From Cardiocondyla obscurior (Eukaryota > Arthropoda > Insecta > Hymenoptera > Formicidae), in NCBI RefSeq assembly GCF_019399895.1, contig NC_091880.1, positions 4,092,001 through 4,156,000 of the forward strand: DNA of 64,000 bases, in the 5' to 3' direction. The position numbers were made by a program, and so were the translations under genes. The notes under the pieces are model-generated. The model was given only the letters and a program-made list of their open reading frames with translations. It was not told the DNA's origin and did no database searches. Below are positions 21,796 to 35,424 of the stretch, piece by piece (position 1 is the stretch's first letter; each line of letters starts with the position of its first letter).

Positions 21796-24700
21796 GAATA
21801 ACAAGCACGCGCTTTCACGACTCGTTTCAAATCCTGAAATTTTCTGTTCAAGTAACTGTTAAACGACTCGATTTAATACATATATTTGGTAGAAAATAAA
21901 ACGTGAATAAAAATTCGTTCACTTTTGTAACCTTTTTTTTAAAAATTAATTTAATTTCTCGATATTTTATATTATAAATAATATTAAGATAATACTATAT
22001 GATATAATATATAATTTTTAATTACAAAAACAAAATCTACAATTTCTTTCGTGCCTCATAAAACAGCTCCGCTACTCGATCTTATCACCGGACTGTAGGA
22101 TTACAGTTACAGCGCGTATCGTAATTGTTCATGCGGCGTTCTCCTCGCATATCATTTCCAATTTGCGTGATCTGCATCATCGACATCGAACATCCCGCAC
22201 GGATTTTCTCGGCCGTTTTATAAATCGCGAAACACACACGGCATTCCGCGCGCAACGTCGGGCATTCTTCATTCGGCGAAGCGCAGGAGGTTAAATGCGC
22301 GGCGAAGACATTCGAGACTTTATGCAGCCGCATTATATCCTGTTATGCGTGCGTGCGTGCGTACGTCGAAGAGGTACCAGCAAATGCAATTGTACCGTTT
22401 TTTTATAGTCCCGGGCTGCATTCCAGATGCGCGCGAACGGTTCTCGAAAGTAGTCGGGGGTTTCTGTTCTGTTCGGCGAACGAACGTTCGCGCGAGCGAA
22501 TGAACGAATAGGTATATCCCGCTTGAAATACTCTCATTTAAAACGGACGATTGCGTTCAGGGCGGCCGATCTCCATCGCGAAACGAGATCTCGCGACGGC
22601 TGATAAGGATCCACGCCTCAGAGAGAAAAAAAGAAACAGCTGTGGCTGGACGTGCGAAGTTAGTCCCCGCACATTCGAATTTCATATTGATTATAAATGC
22701 TCTCGCCTGTCTTATATTATATTTTTTCGATTCGGCACGTGGTTCCGATTGAAAATTGCTTGTGTGAACATCCTAGCAACGACTTTGAGAAAATTTAGTC
22801 TGGCAGTGGACCGTATTTACAAGTTATATGTTAGGTTATTGCATTTAGGTATACGATAATACATCAGATCGAACTGATATTTAAACAGTATTTAAACGAG
22901 CTGTAGGAAATGAATCTTTCATAAATATGAAATTATGATGTTTATTTTACGATAACGCCGGCGGGATAATGCATACGCAGAGGGAATATACGGAGACAGC
23001 TCGCGCGATTCAGACAGAAGTGTCACATTATCTTTTACTTTTACGTTTTGCACGTCATTTACATATGTGTTTCGGGAAACGGATAGGGAACATTCTGAGC
23101 CGCTGTTCTGGCAATAGTTTTTCGATTTTGTTCACACACGGTGACAGATACTTTATGAAGGATCAGAACGAACGGACTCGAGCTGCAATGCCGTCGCGAA
23201 ACATCGATATGCATTATCGGAATAAACATCGAGTGATATGCACGAATATTAATGAAAAATTAAATTTTATATACGATTTACGTACGAGATAGATGATAGT
23301 TCTGCTCGAAAATGTTCTAATCTTCGATCTAGCATTTCAAACTATCGAGTTGATTTTGATACCGAGCCATTATCTCACGCAACAAAATATATTCTTGACG
23401 CGTAACTCACTGCCCCACCGTTCCAATGGCAATAAGATTAATATGTTCGACTGTGCGCTCGCGGCAGACCGGTATTCGTAATAATCGGCACGCTCGCTGT
23501 GCTGCGGCTTGTTGAAATCGGCGAAGACGCCGTTCAAAGCCGCGAGAACAATTCAAAATACGCGAGCGTGATCGCAGCGGCGATACACTTTTTATCGGTA
23601 AGCCCATCTTGCGGGTTATGGCAACGGGGAAGGACACGTCGCGTCAGTGCCAAGATGGTAACGATCGACACCGGAGATACTCTCGATCCGGGCACTGCCC
23701 GGAAAGAAGAGCGCCGACGAACGCCTCGCGCTAATAACACACTAGAGCGCCGGCAATATTCTCGCCCCCGTAATAATTGGTTGCCGCGCGCGATGGAACA
23801 GCGAGCGATGAAGATCTCCCGCGCGTTTCTTCCTCTCTCCCTGGTGTTAAGGCGATTTTACACAGTTCGTTTTCTGACGATTACCTCACGATTAATCATC
23901 CGACGCGGCAGATCAATCGCGGAGAAAATACTTTCGACGAAATAATTAATTATCACGGACGAGCGAAAAAAAAAAAAAAACGAAAAAGCGCGGCTGTTTC
24001 TACTTGTCGCCTGTTTATTTGGTTTAATGGATCGCGCAGATTACGGCCGAGCCGCGTGAATTCACCTTTAATAGCAGGACTGAGGCGCAACGAAGCCGCA
24101 CAAGACGCGCGTTTCGCTTTGCAACGTGCTGCGCCGGTGCATCAATCGCGCATAAATTAATTGATACCGCTTGAACGCCATTTACGACGCGTGGTGGCGT
24201 ATGGAGTCCATCATTTGCATTGCCGACGGGCACAAATGCACATCGCAACACAAATCTCGATTGAATTAAAATTCAAGATCCTTGCTATGCATCCTTGCTG
24301 TGCATTTATCTCAAGGAGATAATCTTGATTTATTACGACATCTAAATTAATTTAAAATTAATAGATAAAATTAATTTGAATAAAATGAATTAGATTTTAC
24401 AATTACCTTTGTTTGCGAGAAATTTTTTATTTTTTTTATTATTTTTTTTTTAATATAATTGTGTAGTGAATTTACATATGATACTTTTATCTTGAAACAT
24501 ATGTTTCTATGAATGACGTACGAACACACGCGTGGCATTGCCTCCGATCGCTTCTAACCAAAGTCCGTGCGTGTACACGTGTAACGATACTGGCTGGTTT
24601 ATAAGTCCCCTAAGAGAAACGTGTCCGAATACGTGCGCAAGATCTCCCTGCTAGACAACCGGCGCTCCATTTAAGAGGACGATTTAAATTCACACTGCGT

Positions 24701-27407
24701 CACGGTTACCCGGCATTCTCTCGGCCTGCTTGCATGCGTTTCCGTGCATTAATAAGAGTTTTGTAAATTAGTCCTTAAATGTTCCATGACCAACAATTTT
24801 GGTTAACATCAATAATCATGGGTGACTGTACAGGAGACTCTTTACTCACGTTGGTTTATCTTTTAAGTAGCTTGAATTAATTTTAAAATAAATTTCACAA
24901 TTTATCACGAAAAAATCGTACTTTTAAGTGACTTCCGGCACTAGAACCGATAATGATTAACTTTGGAAATTTTATTACGTCGTTGCTCACGATATAGATT
25001 ACGAAATAGAAATAATTTCAAAACTTATCAGTTAAGAATTCGATTATCTTCTTATTTATCGAAAACTGCAGGCATATGGATGTTCACCGTAACATTGAAG
25101 CAATATAAATAACGCGACATAACTTGAAAAACATCGAACCTCGCTGTTGACACTGTTGTTTAATATTCAACAGGCTTCTACTTTAAAGCGAGCAAAAGTT
25201 CGAGATGCAATGAATGATAACGCGCTGCCCCAGCGTGTCGCGTATATCTATATGGAGCCTTTCCGTCATATACCTCATGTAGGATCTCTTTTACTTGAGA
25301 GAAAATATCGGAGAGCGTCCTGTTCGATATCGATATGCCGAGAAAAGTGGCTTTGGCTATATATACTAGAATGATAAAAGTTTACCATTTATTTGCCCTC
25401 GATAAGGAGGAAAAGACGAGGAAAGGGCGAATATCTAATTGAAAAAAAAAAAGAAAAAAAAATTCTAAAACTTTTCAGTCCCTTACTTGAAATAGGAAAA
25501 TAGAATAACAATGAATTATCAATTAGAAACATTTTTATTTATAAAAATTATATTTTTTATTTTAAAGAAAAAGCGAAATAAAAATTATGCTCGAGTATTT
25601 CTTACAACAGTCCTCGGTAATAGTCTGTAGCAATAGTCGTGGCTACACCATCAGCATAAATGTTTTCTGGTCGTCTAACTTCAGGCGTTAAGACAGATTT
25701 TCACACGACATTTCGCGCAGTAGTGATAATTTTAAAATTTAAGCGATATAAAAGTAATTATTATTTGTTAATTAATTGAGCGGAAAATTTATATATTTTT
25801 CAATTAACAATGTTATAAATTTTGGTTAATTCTTTTGCTTTTTCTTTATTTTCGAATCTTCTTTTTACAAAGTGATAAAGAATCGAGATTAAGATAAAAT
25901 CGCGATAAAGCAGAAACTAACGTTGTAGATCTGAAACTGAGATATCAGATTGTCGGACTATTTTTTATGCGTTCGTTTTCGCGCCGCTCGATTACACGAT
26001 TTTAAACGATCGCCGAAAAGAGGCTTCTGCACTTACGTCGATTCTCCGATACACGGTATCGGCTGTGGGGCGACACGTAAAAGAACAGAGCCGTCCTACG
26101 TTCTCGTCCGGATAGCCCGGGAAGCTGCTTAGCACACAAAGAAAGTTCGAAAAGTCCCTTCTTGCCAGCCCTTCTTTTTTTTTTTTTTTTTTTTTTTGCC
26201 CTTGTCCTCCTGCTTCTGCACCTCGTCTCCTCTCTTCCGTCCCTCTTTCCGCGTGCGTTCCTCTCGCTCCCCTTTTTCGTGTCTCTTCTTCTCTCGAGCG
26301 TCCCTTCTTCGCAGCCCTCTCGCATGCTAATGCACACACGAAGCGCAACTGTTCTCGCGGGCCCTCCGGTCCTCAGTCCGCGTGCCTCCCGGTTCTCTTC
26401 GTCTTTCTTTTCCTCCTCCTCCATCCCATAGTCTCTTCGTTTATTTGGCCAAATTTGATTCACCAACGAGATCCGATCTGACGTCCCGATCACTTCTTAT
26501 CCCTCTCGCCTCTCGTTCCTCTCGTGCTCGCCCTCCTGTCACCGCAATTCCCTTCGCTACTATTTCGCTGCTTCCTTGTCCTCCTCGGTCTCCTCTCGGC
26601 AACGTGTCGCCTTCTTTATCCCACATCTCGCTTCCACCGGATCGCCATCGTCGTTGGGTTTTTCTCTCGACACCCCGTTCTGCTTCACCGCTCGTTGACT
26701 CAGCTAGCGGAATCGGCCCGGTGAATTAGGGGTTCGCTTTTTAGTGGTCGGCGAACTACCAAAAATTTTTTTTCTATCTTCTTTCGCCACCACCGTGCGT
26801 CGCCTGGTAATGAGACCGAGTTTTCGACATCAATCGTCGATTTGTGATAAAAATGGAAAGCAGGATACAGGCTGTGCTATAATAATATTTAAGGATCAAT
26901 TGACAAAAAATTAGCAGATTAAAAAAAAATCGAGGTCGATAGATCTAACAGTCGTACGTGTGACTTGTATCGTGCAAGAAAAAAAAAAAAAAAAAAGGAA
27001 AAAATGTCGCGAAAATTATTTAAAGTCAGTATCGTTATTAGCGTTTGGAGTTCATTAATTTCGAACGTGCGAGTCTCGGTGGAAGTCGGCCGAAATCGGG
27101 ATGCACATGTGGTGGTCAAGGTAAGGTCGAGGAATGCCGCGAACGCGCGTTCTTCAGGCCCATTGTCCGCCGCGTTTAAATTTGAATCGCGGCGAATCTG
27201 ATCGTTTATTGTTTAAATTTGTAGACCCGCTCTTAATTTGAATTTAAGATTATTCGCTGGCGCGTTGCGAGACGATTTGACTTGGTGATGGTCGCCAGCT
27301 CGCCTTCCTACGTTAGACTTTTGCTCTTCCTCCCTCCTCATCCAGGTCGCTCTCTGCTCTCCGCTCGCCTTTCTTTCTCTCCCTTTACACCGTCGACTCC
27401 GTTTTAG
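21796..27407. other. Gene-poor stretch
   Basis: AT-rich stretches at 21.9-22.1, 24.3-25.2 and 25.4-25.9 kb alternate with CpG blocks at 22.1-22.7, 23.4-24.2 and 25.95-26.75 kb. A (GCGT)4 tract lies near 22344-22361, and a near-tandem repeat ATCCTTGCTRTGCAT near 24279-24304. The block 26.16-26.72 kb is strongly pyrimidine-biased on plus, which makes long artificial frames on both strands. No gene is called. Confidence 0.4.
26175..26197 (+). repeat. T23 homopolymer
   Basis: Twenty-three thymines at the start of a pyrimidine-rich block. Confidence 0.9.
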
Positions 27408-27428
27408 TGTATGCACTCGCGTTCGAGT
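27408..27428 (+). other. Candidate 21-nt microexon
   Basis: A strong pyrimidine tract (CTTTCTTTCTCTCCCTTTAC...) ends in CTCCGTTTTAG at 27407, and only 21 bases later is GAGT|GTAAGTCGA. The length is a multiple of three and all frames are open (one reads CMHSRSS), as expected for a cassette microexon that can be skipped without frameshift. Microexons of this size occur mainly in neuronal and muscle genes, but a chance acceptor-donor pair is a real alternative. Confidence 0.25.
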
Positions 27429-29852
27429 GTAAGTCGATTTGTGTACGTCTTTTGCCTTGTCAGTGCATTCGTCCGAACTATTATTACTCTTCCTCGCCTC
27501 GCGCGGTTTATTATTACTTGATACGCATTTTTTTTAAACGTACATTTCTTAATATGATTTAAAAAAAAGAAAAAGAAAAAAACAAGTTAATATTCTCGAT
27601 CTATACTTATATAACTTACTGCTATTTCGTAAATAAATTAAATTCTTATTTACTTTTAATTTTTTTTTCGAAATTATGGTACATTATAAAGATAATTATA
27701 ACGTCCGTATAAGGTAATGTCTTTTCCAACAAAGAATACTGTTTGAGAAGTGTACACAAGTATCTTAAGTATGCAAAACCAAGGAAGGCTTTTGCAAGAA
27801 GATAGAATCGTGCATAAAGTCACCAGAGAAGTTTTACGAAGTTAGGGTTGCGCAATGCACGACTACTGTCGTGAATCTTGGCATGGCACAACATTGAGCG
27901 TACATCGCTCGAAATCTCTTCAAGGACTGTACTTATCTACATGGCATACCAAATGGGGATTCACTGTGGCGAGTCTCAGGATCTCTCGGTGACTGACGTT
28001 AGTCAATCAAACCGAAAAAAAAAAAAGAAAAAAAAAATGCTCGTCTCGGCGAATGCTCGGCAGATTCCTGCCAGCGTTGCCTCGGCTGTGGCACTCTCGT
28101 AACGAGCGATGTCTGGATTCTGTTTTACGAGCTCGACGACAAAGGTGGCATCTTCGCTACCAACGTTTCGCATTAAATCACTATTTTATTTAATTTAATT
28201 TTGTATTAAGTCACTATCTGATTATAGAATAATAATTTTCTTTTGCGATGGCGTATGGAAAAATTTTTTTAATATAACGAGGGAAATAAACAACGTTACG
28301 ACGAAGATGTAACTTTATGTTTAAGCTTCAGAAATTCTGTATATAAGTATGTAAAAGGCAGCTATATAAAATTTAATGCTTTTTTAAAAAGGAGATTCTT
28401 TAAGAGAACACAAAGAATAAATACTTGCAGCATAATGTAAATACTTGTTGCGAAATCGAGTTACTCTAAAGAATAACTAGCTACATGAAAAAGGGAAGAA
28501 TGAGATCGAGGGTAACTAATCGAATTAACTATTTCTTTTTGTTATGCATATTATAATGCGAATTGATGAAGCGCGGGAGAGTGATTGCTCGAATCTCCAC
28601 GGACAGCAGGTGACTCGAATAATCTCTTCTTTCCTTCGGAATAAATTAAAATCGTAGTTCGCGCAGCTGTCCCTTCTGTCCATGAGCGGATTAATTAGGA
28701 TTAAATAAATAGGATTGGCTGATGTTGCACATATCATTGGCGTAATATTTACTCGGGAGACCGGTTAATATAAAAATACTAAAAATGAACAATCGAGGAA
28801 GTCACTTAATTATTTATTACGTTTATTAAAGTTTTAACTGTACAATAAGATTTTTCTATTTATCTATTTGTTGAACTGAAACTTATCGAAATACTTTTCG
28901 TTGTTAATTTGACAATTAACTGGAGAAATTATTTCTGTCGGAGAAAATTTCACGTGAATTGCGCAATTAATTATGCGAGTATTGTTATTAATGTGTGCAG
29001 AATTTTTGTTGCTCGTACGGGGAAAGGGCAATCAGGGATCGGTTTCGTTAGTTCTAATTCCCGTTTCACCCTCCACCTTTCTCGCTTTCGGGCAAGCGTA
29101 TGGAATTAAGCGACTTTACATTCCGAATTATTCATAATTGGGACCGCCACTTTGTGCGGGCTTCGCGGGCGCGGGCTGACGAGATGGATCAAACGGTTCT
29201 TTTGTCGGCTAATTCGATTGCAATGAAATTTGAATTTGAAATCCGGCGAGCATTCGCGATGCCGATTGGGCAGAACAATTTTTCGGCGGATCAAATTCGG
29301 GCATTCCGAATTTGATAGTAAAATTTCACACGGAAAATATTATCGCGTTGAGTTGGTGAAAAAAATAAAAACGTCTTTTGGCGGATTGCAATAATGTTAC
29401 GTAATGTAAATTTGGAGAATCAAATGATAGTTATCAGTTTAGCCTAGTTTTAAAAAGCGGCTAGAATTGGAAACTTTAAAGTTTTCTACGTCTACTGGCA
29501 GTACGGCAAACGATGTTACCGGTGAAATGTTTTTAAATTATATCAAATCGTAACAAGCTTCGCAAAAAAAAATAGGTAGTAAAAAAAAGAAGGTAAAAGA
29601 TAAAAAATAAAAAAATAATTTTGACGCAAATAGTAATTAACATATCAAAATTAATTTTCTCGGTGCTCGCTTTACAAGCTGAGCAAAAGGATGAGGGAGA
29701 AAACGAAATTTTGTAAAGCCTTTAATGTCGGTCGTGCTTCCCTTCCGTTTCTATTAAGTTTCGCCACTTTTCAACGTCGCCGTTCCTCCGTGCCGCTGAA
29801 ACGGCCTTAGCGCGGAGACAGAGCCTAGTTATTCACCTGTATAAATATGCAG

Positions 29853-29899
29853 AAGTAACTTGCGTCGTGGACGTGAAATACTGCGTAATAAAAAGTGCC
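29853..29899 (+). other. Candidate 47-nt internal exon (weak)
   Basis: The acceptor CCTGTATAAATATGCAG has a poor pyrimidine tract, and the donor GTGCC|GTAAGTATC is strong. One frame is open (SNLRRGREILRNKKC). Support is mainly the donor. Confidence 0.17.
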
Positions 29900-29945
29900 G
29901 TAAGTATCTCGAGCAAGAGGCATCGTTCTGGGGCGGACGGATCGA

Positions 29946-29977
29946 GGGGGTGGGAGGGGTGTGAGGCGGCACGGGGG
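29946..29977 (+). other. G-rich tract with quadruplex potential
   Basis: Runs of 5, 3 and 4 guanines separated by single bases, then a fourth run of 5 after a longer loop. Confidence 0.55.
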
Positions 29978-30238
29978 TGGAAGTAGTCGGGCGACGCGAG
30001 GGTGCGCTTGCTTTTAAAAATGAACTCGGTAACTTTATAACTTTTTAGAGGATTACATCATTAGCCAGGCGGTGGATAGGGGAGGAGACCTCCAGGGTTT
30101 TAATAAATTAAACAAAATTACCTTTCCGTTCCGGCGCTCGGTTAAATTAAGCTGCGGAGAAACAAGCGCGGACTCGTCCGCTTTTCCTCCCCAGTGAGCT
30201 TGCTCACCAAACTCGCGGAAAATCTCCGTTTCACCTTA

Positions 30239-30267
30239 AAATCACGACGATTTTATTGTCGTGATTT
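30239..30267. other. Perfect 10-bp hairpin
   Basis: Arms AAATCACGAC and GTCGTGATTT enclose a 9-base loop. It sits 30 bases after a 14-base palindrome, GTGAGCTTGCTCAC (30194-30207). Confidence 0.75.
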
Positions 30268-32229
30268 AATCACAAATAGCTACGATAAATTAAGTATGAA
30301 TATCCGTGGTCGAGCTTTTACGAATGGAATTTCGGTGACGGTGCATTTTTATAAATGGTCTTTTTAATTTATGGCAAAGAATTGGTCAGTTTGTAAAATT
30401 CAAGGGGTGTCACCTTAACTTTAAATTGGACATGAGCGTAGTTCGATATACATATTATAATACACATGACACGAAATTCAAGTAAATAAGCTAGAACGCC
30501 TCTTTGGCATTCTTCCATTCGCCTTGCAGCGGATTGAAATATAAATTTTCAAATCCGGAGCTATAAATCAACGACAAACGAAGCCGTGAAATTGACAGGG
30601 CGGTTCTATGAAAATAAAAGTACGTCGCGCCGTTGTCGGGACGATTCACTCTGTAAACTTCGGTTTGTGCGCGAAAATCCGTTTTCGCTGAGCGTCCCCG
30701 AGGAGTTGCCTAGCTCCGGGCTTAGATCAGAAATTAATCTCGGCCCGAGTTTCGTGAAACACGTATATTTACAGGAACGGAGACAAGTGAACGAGGGGGA
30801 TTCAAGGGAAGGGTAAAGATCGAGGGTGTTCGAAATATGAAATATGAAGGCCGCGACGACGGCCGGGGTTGAGTTTGTTCGGTTCCTTTCGTTTTGTAGC
30901 GAGCGATGGAAAGGGCGAACGTCAACAGGGTCGTTCGTCAACTGCCCTGTAGAACCCTAGCTGCTTGACAAGGGAGAAACGGATTATGCCAGTTATTAGA
31001 AAAAAAAACAAGACGACTGCGGATAAGATGTGACACATTATCAAATGAGTTTGCTTATAAAAAAAAATGTCACCTTTATTGATATTTTATTTGAAATTGT
31101 ATGGCTTTTATTTTTTCCGTTTTTTTATCTTTTTTTTATAAAGTTATTAATTTTTATTATATAAATATATATATATATTTTTTTTTTAAAGTTATTAATA
31201 CGTAAGATTTGGATAAAAAGATAATCACGTTACTAGTCGATCTTGCGCGTAATAAAATTCATCTGACTTATTACAGTCACTCCACGCTTGACTTTTTCGA
31301 AATTGCCAGCGCCGCGGGGACACTCGCGTCGCAGAAGTGCTTTGCCAATACACATTCATGTCGCGGAATTGGATTTAATTAAGGATAAAATTAAAGCCGT
31401 GCAGAGTAATTGCGTGATTAGCCGTTACGGTCGGCAATCCAATCTACGGACTTGCCGAGTGGCCAATCGAGCCCTCTCGAAGGCGCATTCGAGCAATTTG
31501 CATCGAATCTACATCCCGATTTGTCTGTGACAAAAGAGACGGAATCGAGATGTCGACGAAAAACGACAAATTTTTATTAAATTATTTTTTAATTTTTTCT
31601 ACCCGTTCGCAAAGCGTTGATTAATTACCCGGAGTATATGGCAACACGTGAATGAAAATTGGCAGAGCAACTATCGAACCGAATTACTTTAAAATTAAAT
31701 TCAGATTAATATAACGTACAAATATGTTCTCGTGTGATTTTCATTATCATTTAATCAACATTTCTAATTACCCCTTCTCTTGATTATTTTTAATTCAAAC
31801 TTGATTTCTCATCAAGTTCTATTCATAAAATAACGGGAAACTAATGTATCTCGCTATACGGACGCAATTACATGGTAATTGGCTCGCAACAGACGGAGCA
31901 GAATTTCCAGATAGCCGGCGCGCTATCAGGAAATGACAAGGGCAATTTGCGGCGCGTAATGAGACGCGGCCATTCGTTGATTTCGCCAATCCTCGAGTAA
32001 AAACTTCCCTCGCGGGCGATTCCCTTAATTGGGTTTATAATTGTTCCGCGTGTCCCGCCCATGGAAACTGCATGGACCCGTCTCTATCGTCCACTCTCGG
32101 CTTTTCGCAGAGACGGCGAACGAACGAGCCAACCCCCGTCGCGCGATACCTCCAATCGGGCTGTTCTCCGCGTTCTCCGCTGTTCTAATTAACATTTCTC
32201 CCCGTTCGCGGAGAGAAAGAGACCGCGGC

Positions 32230-32700
32230 TCCCCGAAAGCTGCGTGATATCATTTGTTGGTGGGCGTCTTAATTAATCTCGTGGTATCCGCCTTTAGTGG
32301 CGCGAAAGGGGCAGGGCGTGGCTGCTCTCCAGCAGAAACAACTGTGCGAATGTGCAGTGTTGCTCCCTTTACCCCACTGATCCCGAGCCCAAACCCCAGC
32401 CCGAGCCAGAGCCCGATCCCGCGCCTCCACCGCTGCTGGGCTGCCGGCTTGTCCCTCTTCGCCCCCGACCGACCGACCGGCAACCCCCTTCTCTGACTCG
32501 ACCCCCAGTCGTCCACTTGGGAGAGCGTACCGCCGTCGTGGATGTCACGTGACCGGCCAGCAGCCAATCGACGCCCGCTAATGAGCGGCCGTGCGCTGTG
32601 CCGACGTTTAATTAATCGCCCGGAGCTGCATCGACAGCGGCCGGTGCAGCTGCGCGGACCGCCGCATCCGGCAGGCTCGCGTAATGGTGCATTTCACCGG
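32230..32700. promoter_or_regulatory. Candidate regulatory block with E-boxes and homeodomain cores
   Basis: A 470-bp island rich in short factor motifs: TTAATTAATC homeodomain cores near 32270 and 32610, the perfect palindrome GTCACGTGAC at 32544-32553 (the M-box/USF-type site for bHLH-ZIP factors), GCAGCTGC E-boxes near 32645, and CCAAT near 32564. The density of unrelated motifs in one GC-rich island inside a long non-coding stretch fits an enhancer or distal promoter. Conservation has not been tested. Confidence 0.3.
32371..32425 (+). repeat. Degenerate CCCGAG/CCCAAN hexanucleotide tract
   Basis: About eight imperfect hexamers (CCCGAG, CCCAAA, CCCCAG, CCCGAG, CCAGAG, CCCGAT) coding PxPxPx in one frame. 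It is low complexity and not evidence of a protein. Confidence 0.6.
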
Positions 32701-33627
32701 CCATCGTAGATACCCCGAGATCATTTTAAATGCCTGTAATTATATCTCAGCTTGCCTAAATTTTTACTAGCATTTTTTTACGATTTAAACTGTCAGCGAC
32801 ACCGTTTAGAGATTTAATTTCGTTCCTATCTTTAATTAGTTAAGACAATACCGCCTTATAAACGCGCTAAAGAAACGATCGTTAGAAATCATTATTTGCA
32901 ATTGCGATAGACAATTTATACTTGACAATGCTTAATTTAACTGGCGAGGATGTATTATTACGCATTTGAAAGCAGGTGTATTAAGAAAATGAACAATTAT
33001 GTCAATGTCTCGGTGCGCGCTTTAAACGAGAAGAAACGCGTTTCCTCTTACCTGTGGAGGCAATATATAAACATCACCCCGCGAAACATGATCGACATCT
33101 TATCGAATATAACTGCGTTCTCGTGGCGCAATCCTGTCTTAGCTTGTCGATGATCGGGACATTCACCCCCGTCGGTGACATCGATGCGATGATGACCGGC
33201 ATCGATTACAATGTATCGCGGCGCGGCGCGGATAAATCGTTCGCGTTCCCATTTCGTTTCGGGAAATACGTCCTGGGAGATTCAGAGACGGGCGCCGATA
33301 TACGATCGGCCGCATAACCACGTTTTGATGAATCACATTGTGTATGTATAATGCGCCCGCGCAACGTGACGCCCAGGACGTCGTCGTATATCGCCCCCAG
33401 CCCGGCGTCTTGTGATTCTCGCGAAAGAATTCTATCCGCGGTGAGAAATTCCAATTTGCCGGGTAAAGAGGAACGGCTATAGGGTACCGCGTCTCTTCTA
33501 CGAGTGCACGTATCTACATCCCTCCATCCCTCCGTTGAAATGCGAGCAAACGAACAAGCGTGCGCGAACGCGGGCGCGCATGTATTCCGTTAGACGTATT
33601 TCTAAGTTGCGCGGGTGTGCGTTTCAG

Positions 33628-33656
33628 GTCGACGTGTATAAAGACGCACAGGACCG
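33628..33656 (+). other. Candidate 29-nt microexon (weak)
   Basis: GTGTGCGTTTCAG ends at 33627 and GACCG|GTAAGAGCT follows 29 bases later. The pyrimidine tract is short. Its size and CCG|GT end resemble the 28-nt candidate at 38140, but sequence similarity is low. Confidence 0.15.
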
Positions 33657-33927
33657 GTAAGAGCTACTCTCTCTCGTACTGGGCCGGCTGAAAATTGATC
33701 CACCGTACGTCTGGGACCGTTGACGGCGGTAAAGATAACGTACCGAGTTGTCATTTACGTCAACGCGTTTACGAATATCAATCTGATCGCGAAGTCGCAC
33801 ATATTTATAATCATAGGAATTTTGATAACGCGAACAGCCGGTGAATAAAATTCGCATCTCGAAAATAATTAATTTATAAGCGTTAGATCTTGAGCGACAT
33901 GACAGAAATGTAAGATCTCGTGTAATT

Positions 33928-33963
33928 AAAAAAAAAAAAAAAAAAGAAAGAAAGAAAGAAAAA
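33928..33963 (+). repeat. A-run plus (GAAA)n microsatellite
   Basis: About eighteen adenines followed by four GAAA units. Confidence 0.9.
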
Positions 33964-34445
33964 GAGATTGAGAAACATGTTAAGAAAGATTTCAAAGTCG
34001 CCTGATACGACGATATTAAAGACTATTAAATTGCATAAAATTACTTATGATTTTCAATCGATTCAGACGTCTGAAATATTCATGATTACTCGAAAAGCTT
34101 GTGATTAAGCCGCCGCAAGTGTCGAGTGTAACTCCGTGCTGTAATTTGGCCGGAGCTGCGCGCGGAGTCAATGCACTTTCGGGGTTGTTATCCGCATTGA
34201 ATCTCGTCGCCTCGAGATATTTCGCTTTCGGTCGCTGTCGCCGGCCCTGTAACGCCCACATACGCGACCACCAACACCGACACATTACTACACAGCGACG
34301 GTATGCATCGAGTGTCCTTCTATTTCCTTAAAATTCCGATGGATCGTATGCCCCTGCCCCCAAGCGTCCTACGTACACACACGCACACCGGTGCCGCGCG
34401 CGTATGCACGCGCCGTCGAAAGCGTGCTCGTAGCACACATAACAC

Positions 34446-34625
34446 CGAGAAGAAGAGAGGAGGAAAGGGAGGAGGAGGTGGAGGAAGCGAAGAAGAACGG
34501 CCTGGAAGGACGGCGGAGGAGCGAAGAAGGAAGAAGGCGCGGGAAGGGCGGCGGGAGGGTCGACGGAGGTGGAGAAGAAGACGAAGAAGTAGTAGAGGGT
34601 TGCGAGAAGATGGGGGTGGCGGAGG
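34446..34625 (+). repeat. 180-bp purine-rich GGA/GAA tract
   Basis: The plus strand is nearly all A and G, with few pyrimidines over 180 bases: blocks of GAAGAAGAG, GGAGGAGGTGGAGG and GAAGAAGACGAAGAAG. The asymmetry favours triplex (H-DNA) or R-loop formation and explains the long Glu/Arg/Gly frames on plus and the Ser/Pro frames on minus. These are artefacts of composition, not genes. Confidence 0.75.
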
Positions 34626-35403
34626 GTGACGCCGCTGCCGCCGGCGGTGGTAATGGTGATGGCGAATGGCGATGGTGGTGGCAGGACGCTTTGGCGTGCC
34701 GTCGTCTACGTGCGTGTATATGCACGGACACGCATACGCGCGCGCGAGTATAGGGATTCCAGTTTAAAAATACAAATGGAGTATCGAGCTTTTCGAGGTA
34801 CGCGAGGTTCCGCGAGGGGTTCGGGGAGGCCTCCGGGATTCAGGAGGGGTTGAGGATGGCGGCAGGCGGTGGACGGGGAGGATAGCGTCGGGGATGAGGG
34901 AGATATTTCAAAAATCGAATATTGATCAGAGCTGCCAATCCTACCCTCTGTAATCCGTACGTGTGCGCTGGTTGGCTCTTACGTATCCCTTAGGTGCAGT
35001 GTATGCGTCCGCTCGTCCTCGAGCCTTCGGCTCGTACGTCTCTGTCGTTCTTATGCACTTATGCGCGCGGAAACGCGAGGAAGACTTTGCCGCGCGCTCA
35101 ATGAGACTTTCGGAAGAACGGCCCGAGTATCCTCGAGCTCTCGAAATGTACATAGCTGTGATAATGAGCATGTGCAATTTATATGCAAAGAAATGTACGA
35201 ATATGAAATTTGCACGAGATAATTAGGAACGTTAATTTATGATTGCGTATTTCGAATTACTGTAGAGTCACGTCGCGCCTCCGATGTCTCACTTACGCTT
35301 TCGAACTTGAATCCTGTGCGTCGATTCTTCATAAAGACATGAAAATTTGTATACGCTGAGGAACTAATACAAATCGTGCGCACATACTCATTCTCGCGTC
35401 TTA

Positions 35404-35424
35404 TTTTTTTTTTTTTTTTTTTTT
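35404..35424 (+). repeat. T21 homopolymer
   Basis: Twenty-one thymines. Confidence 0.9.
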
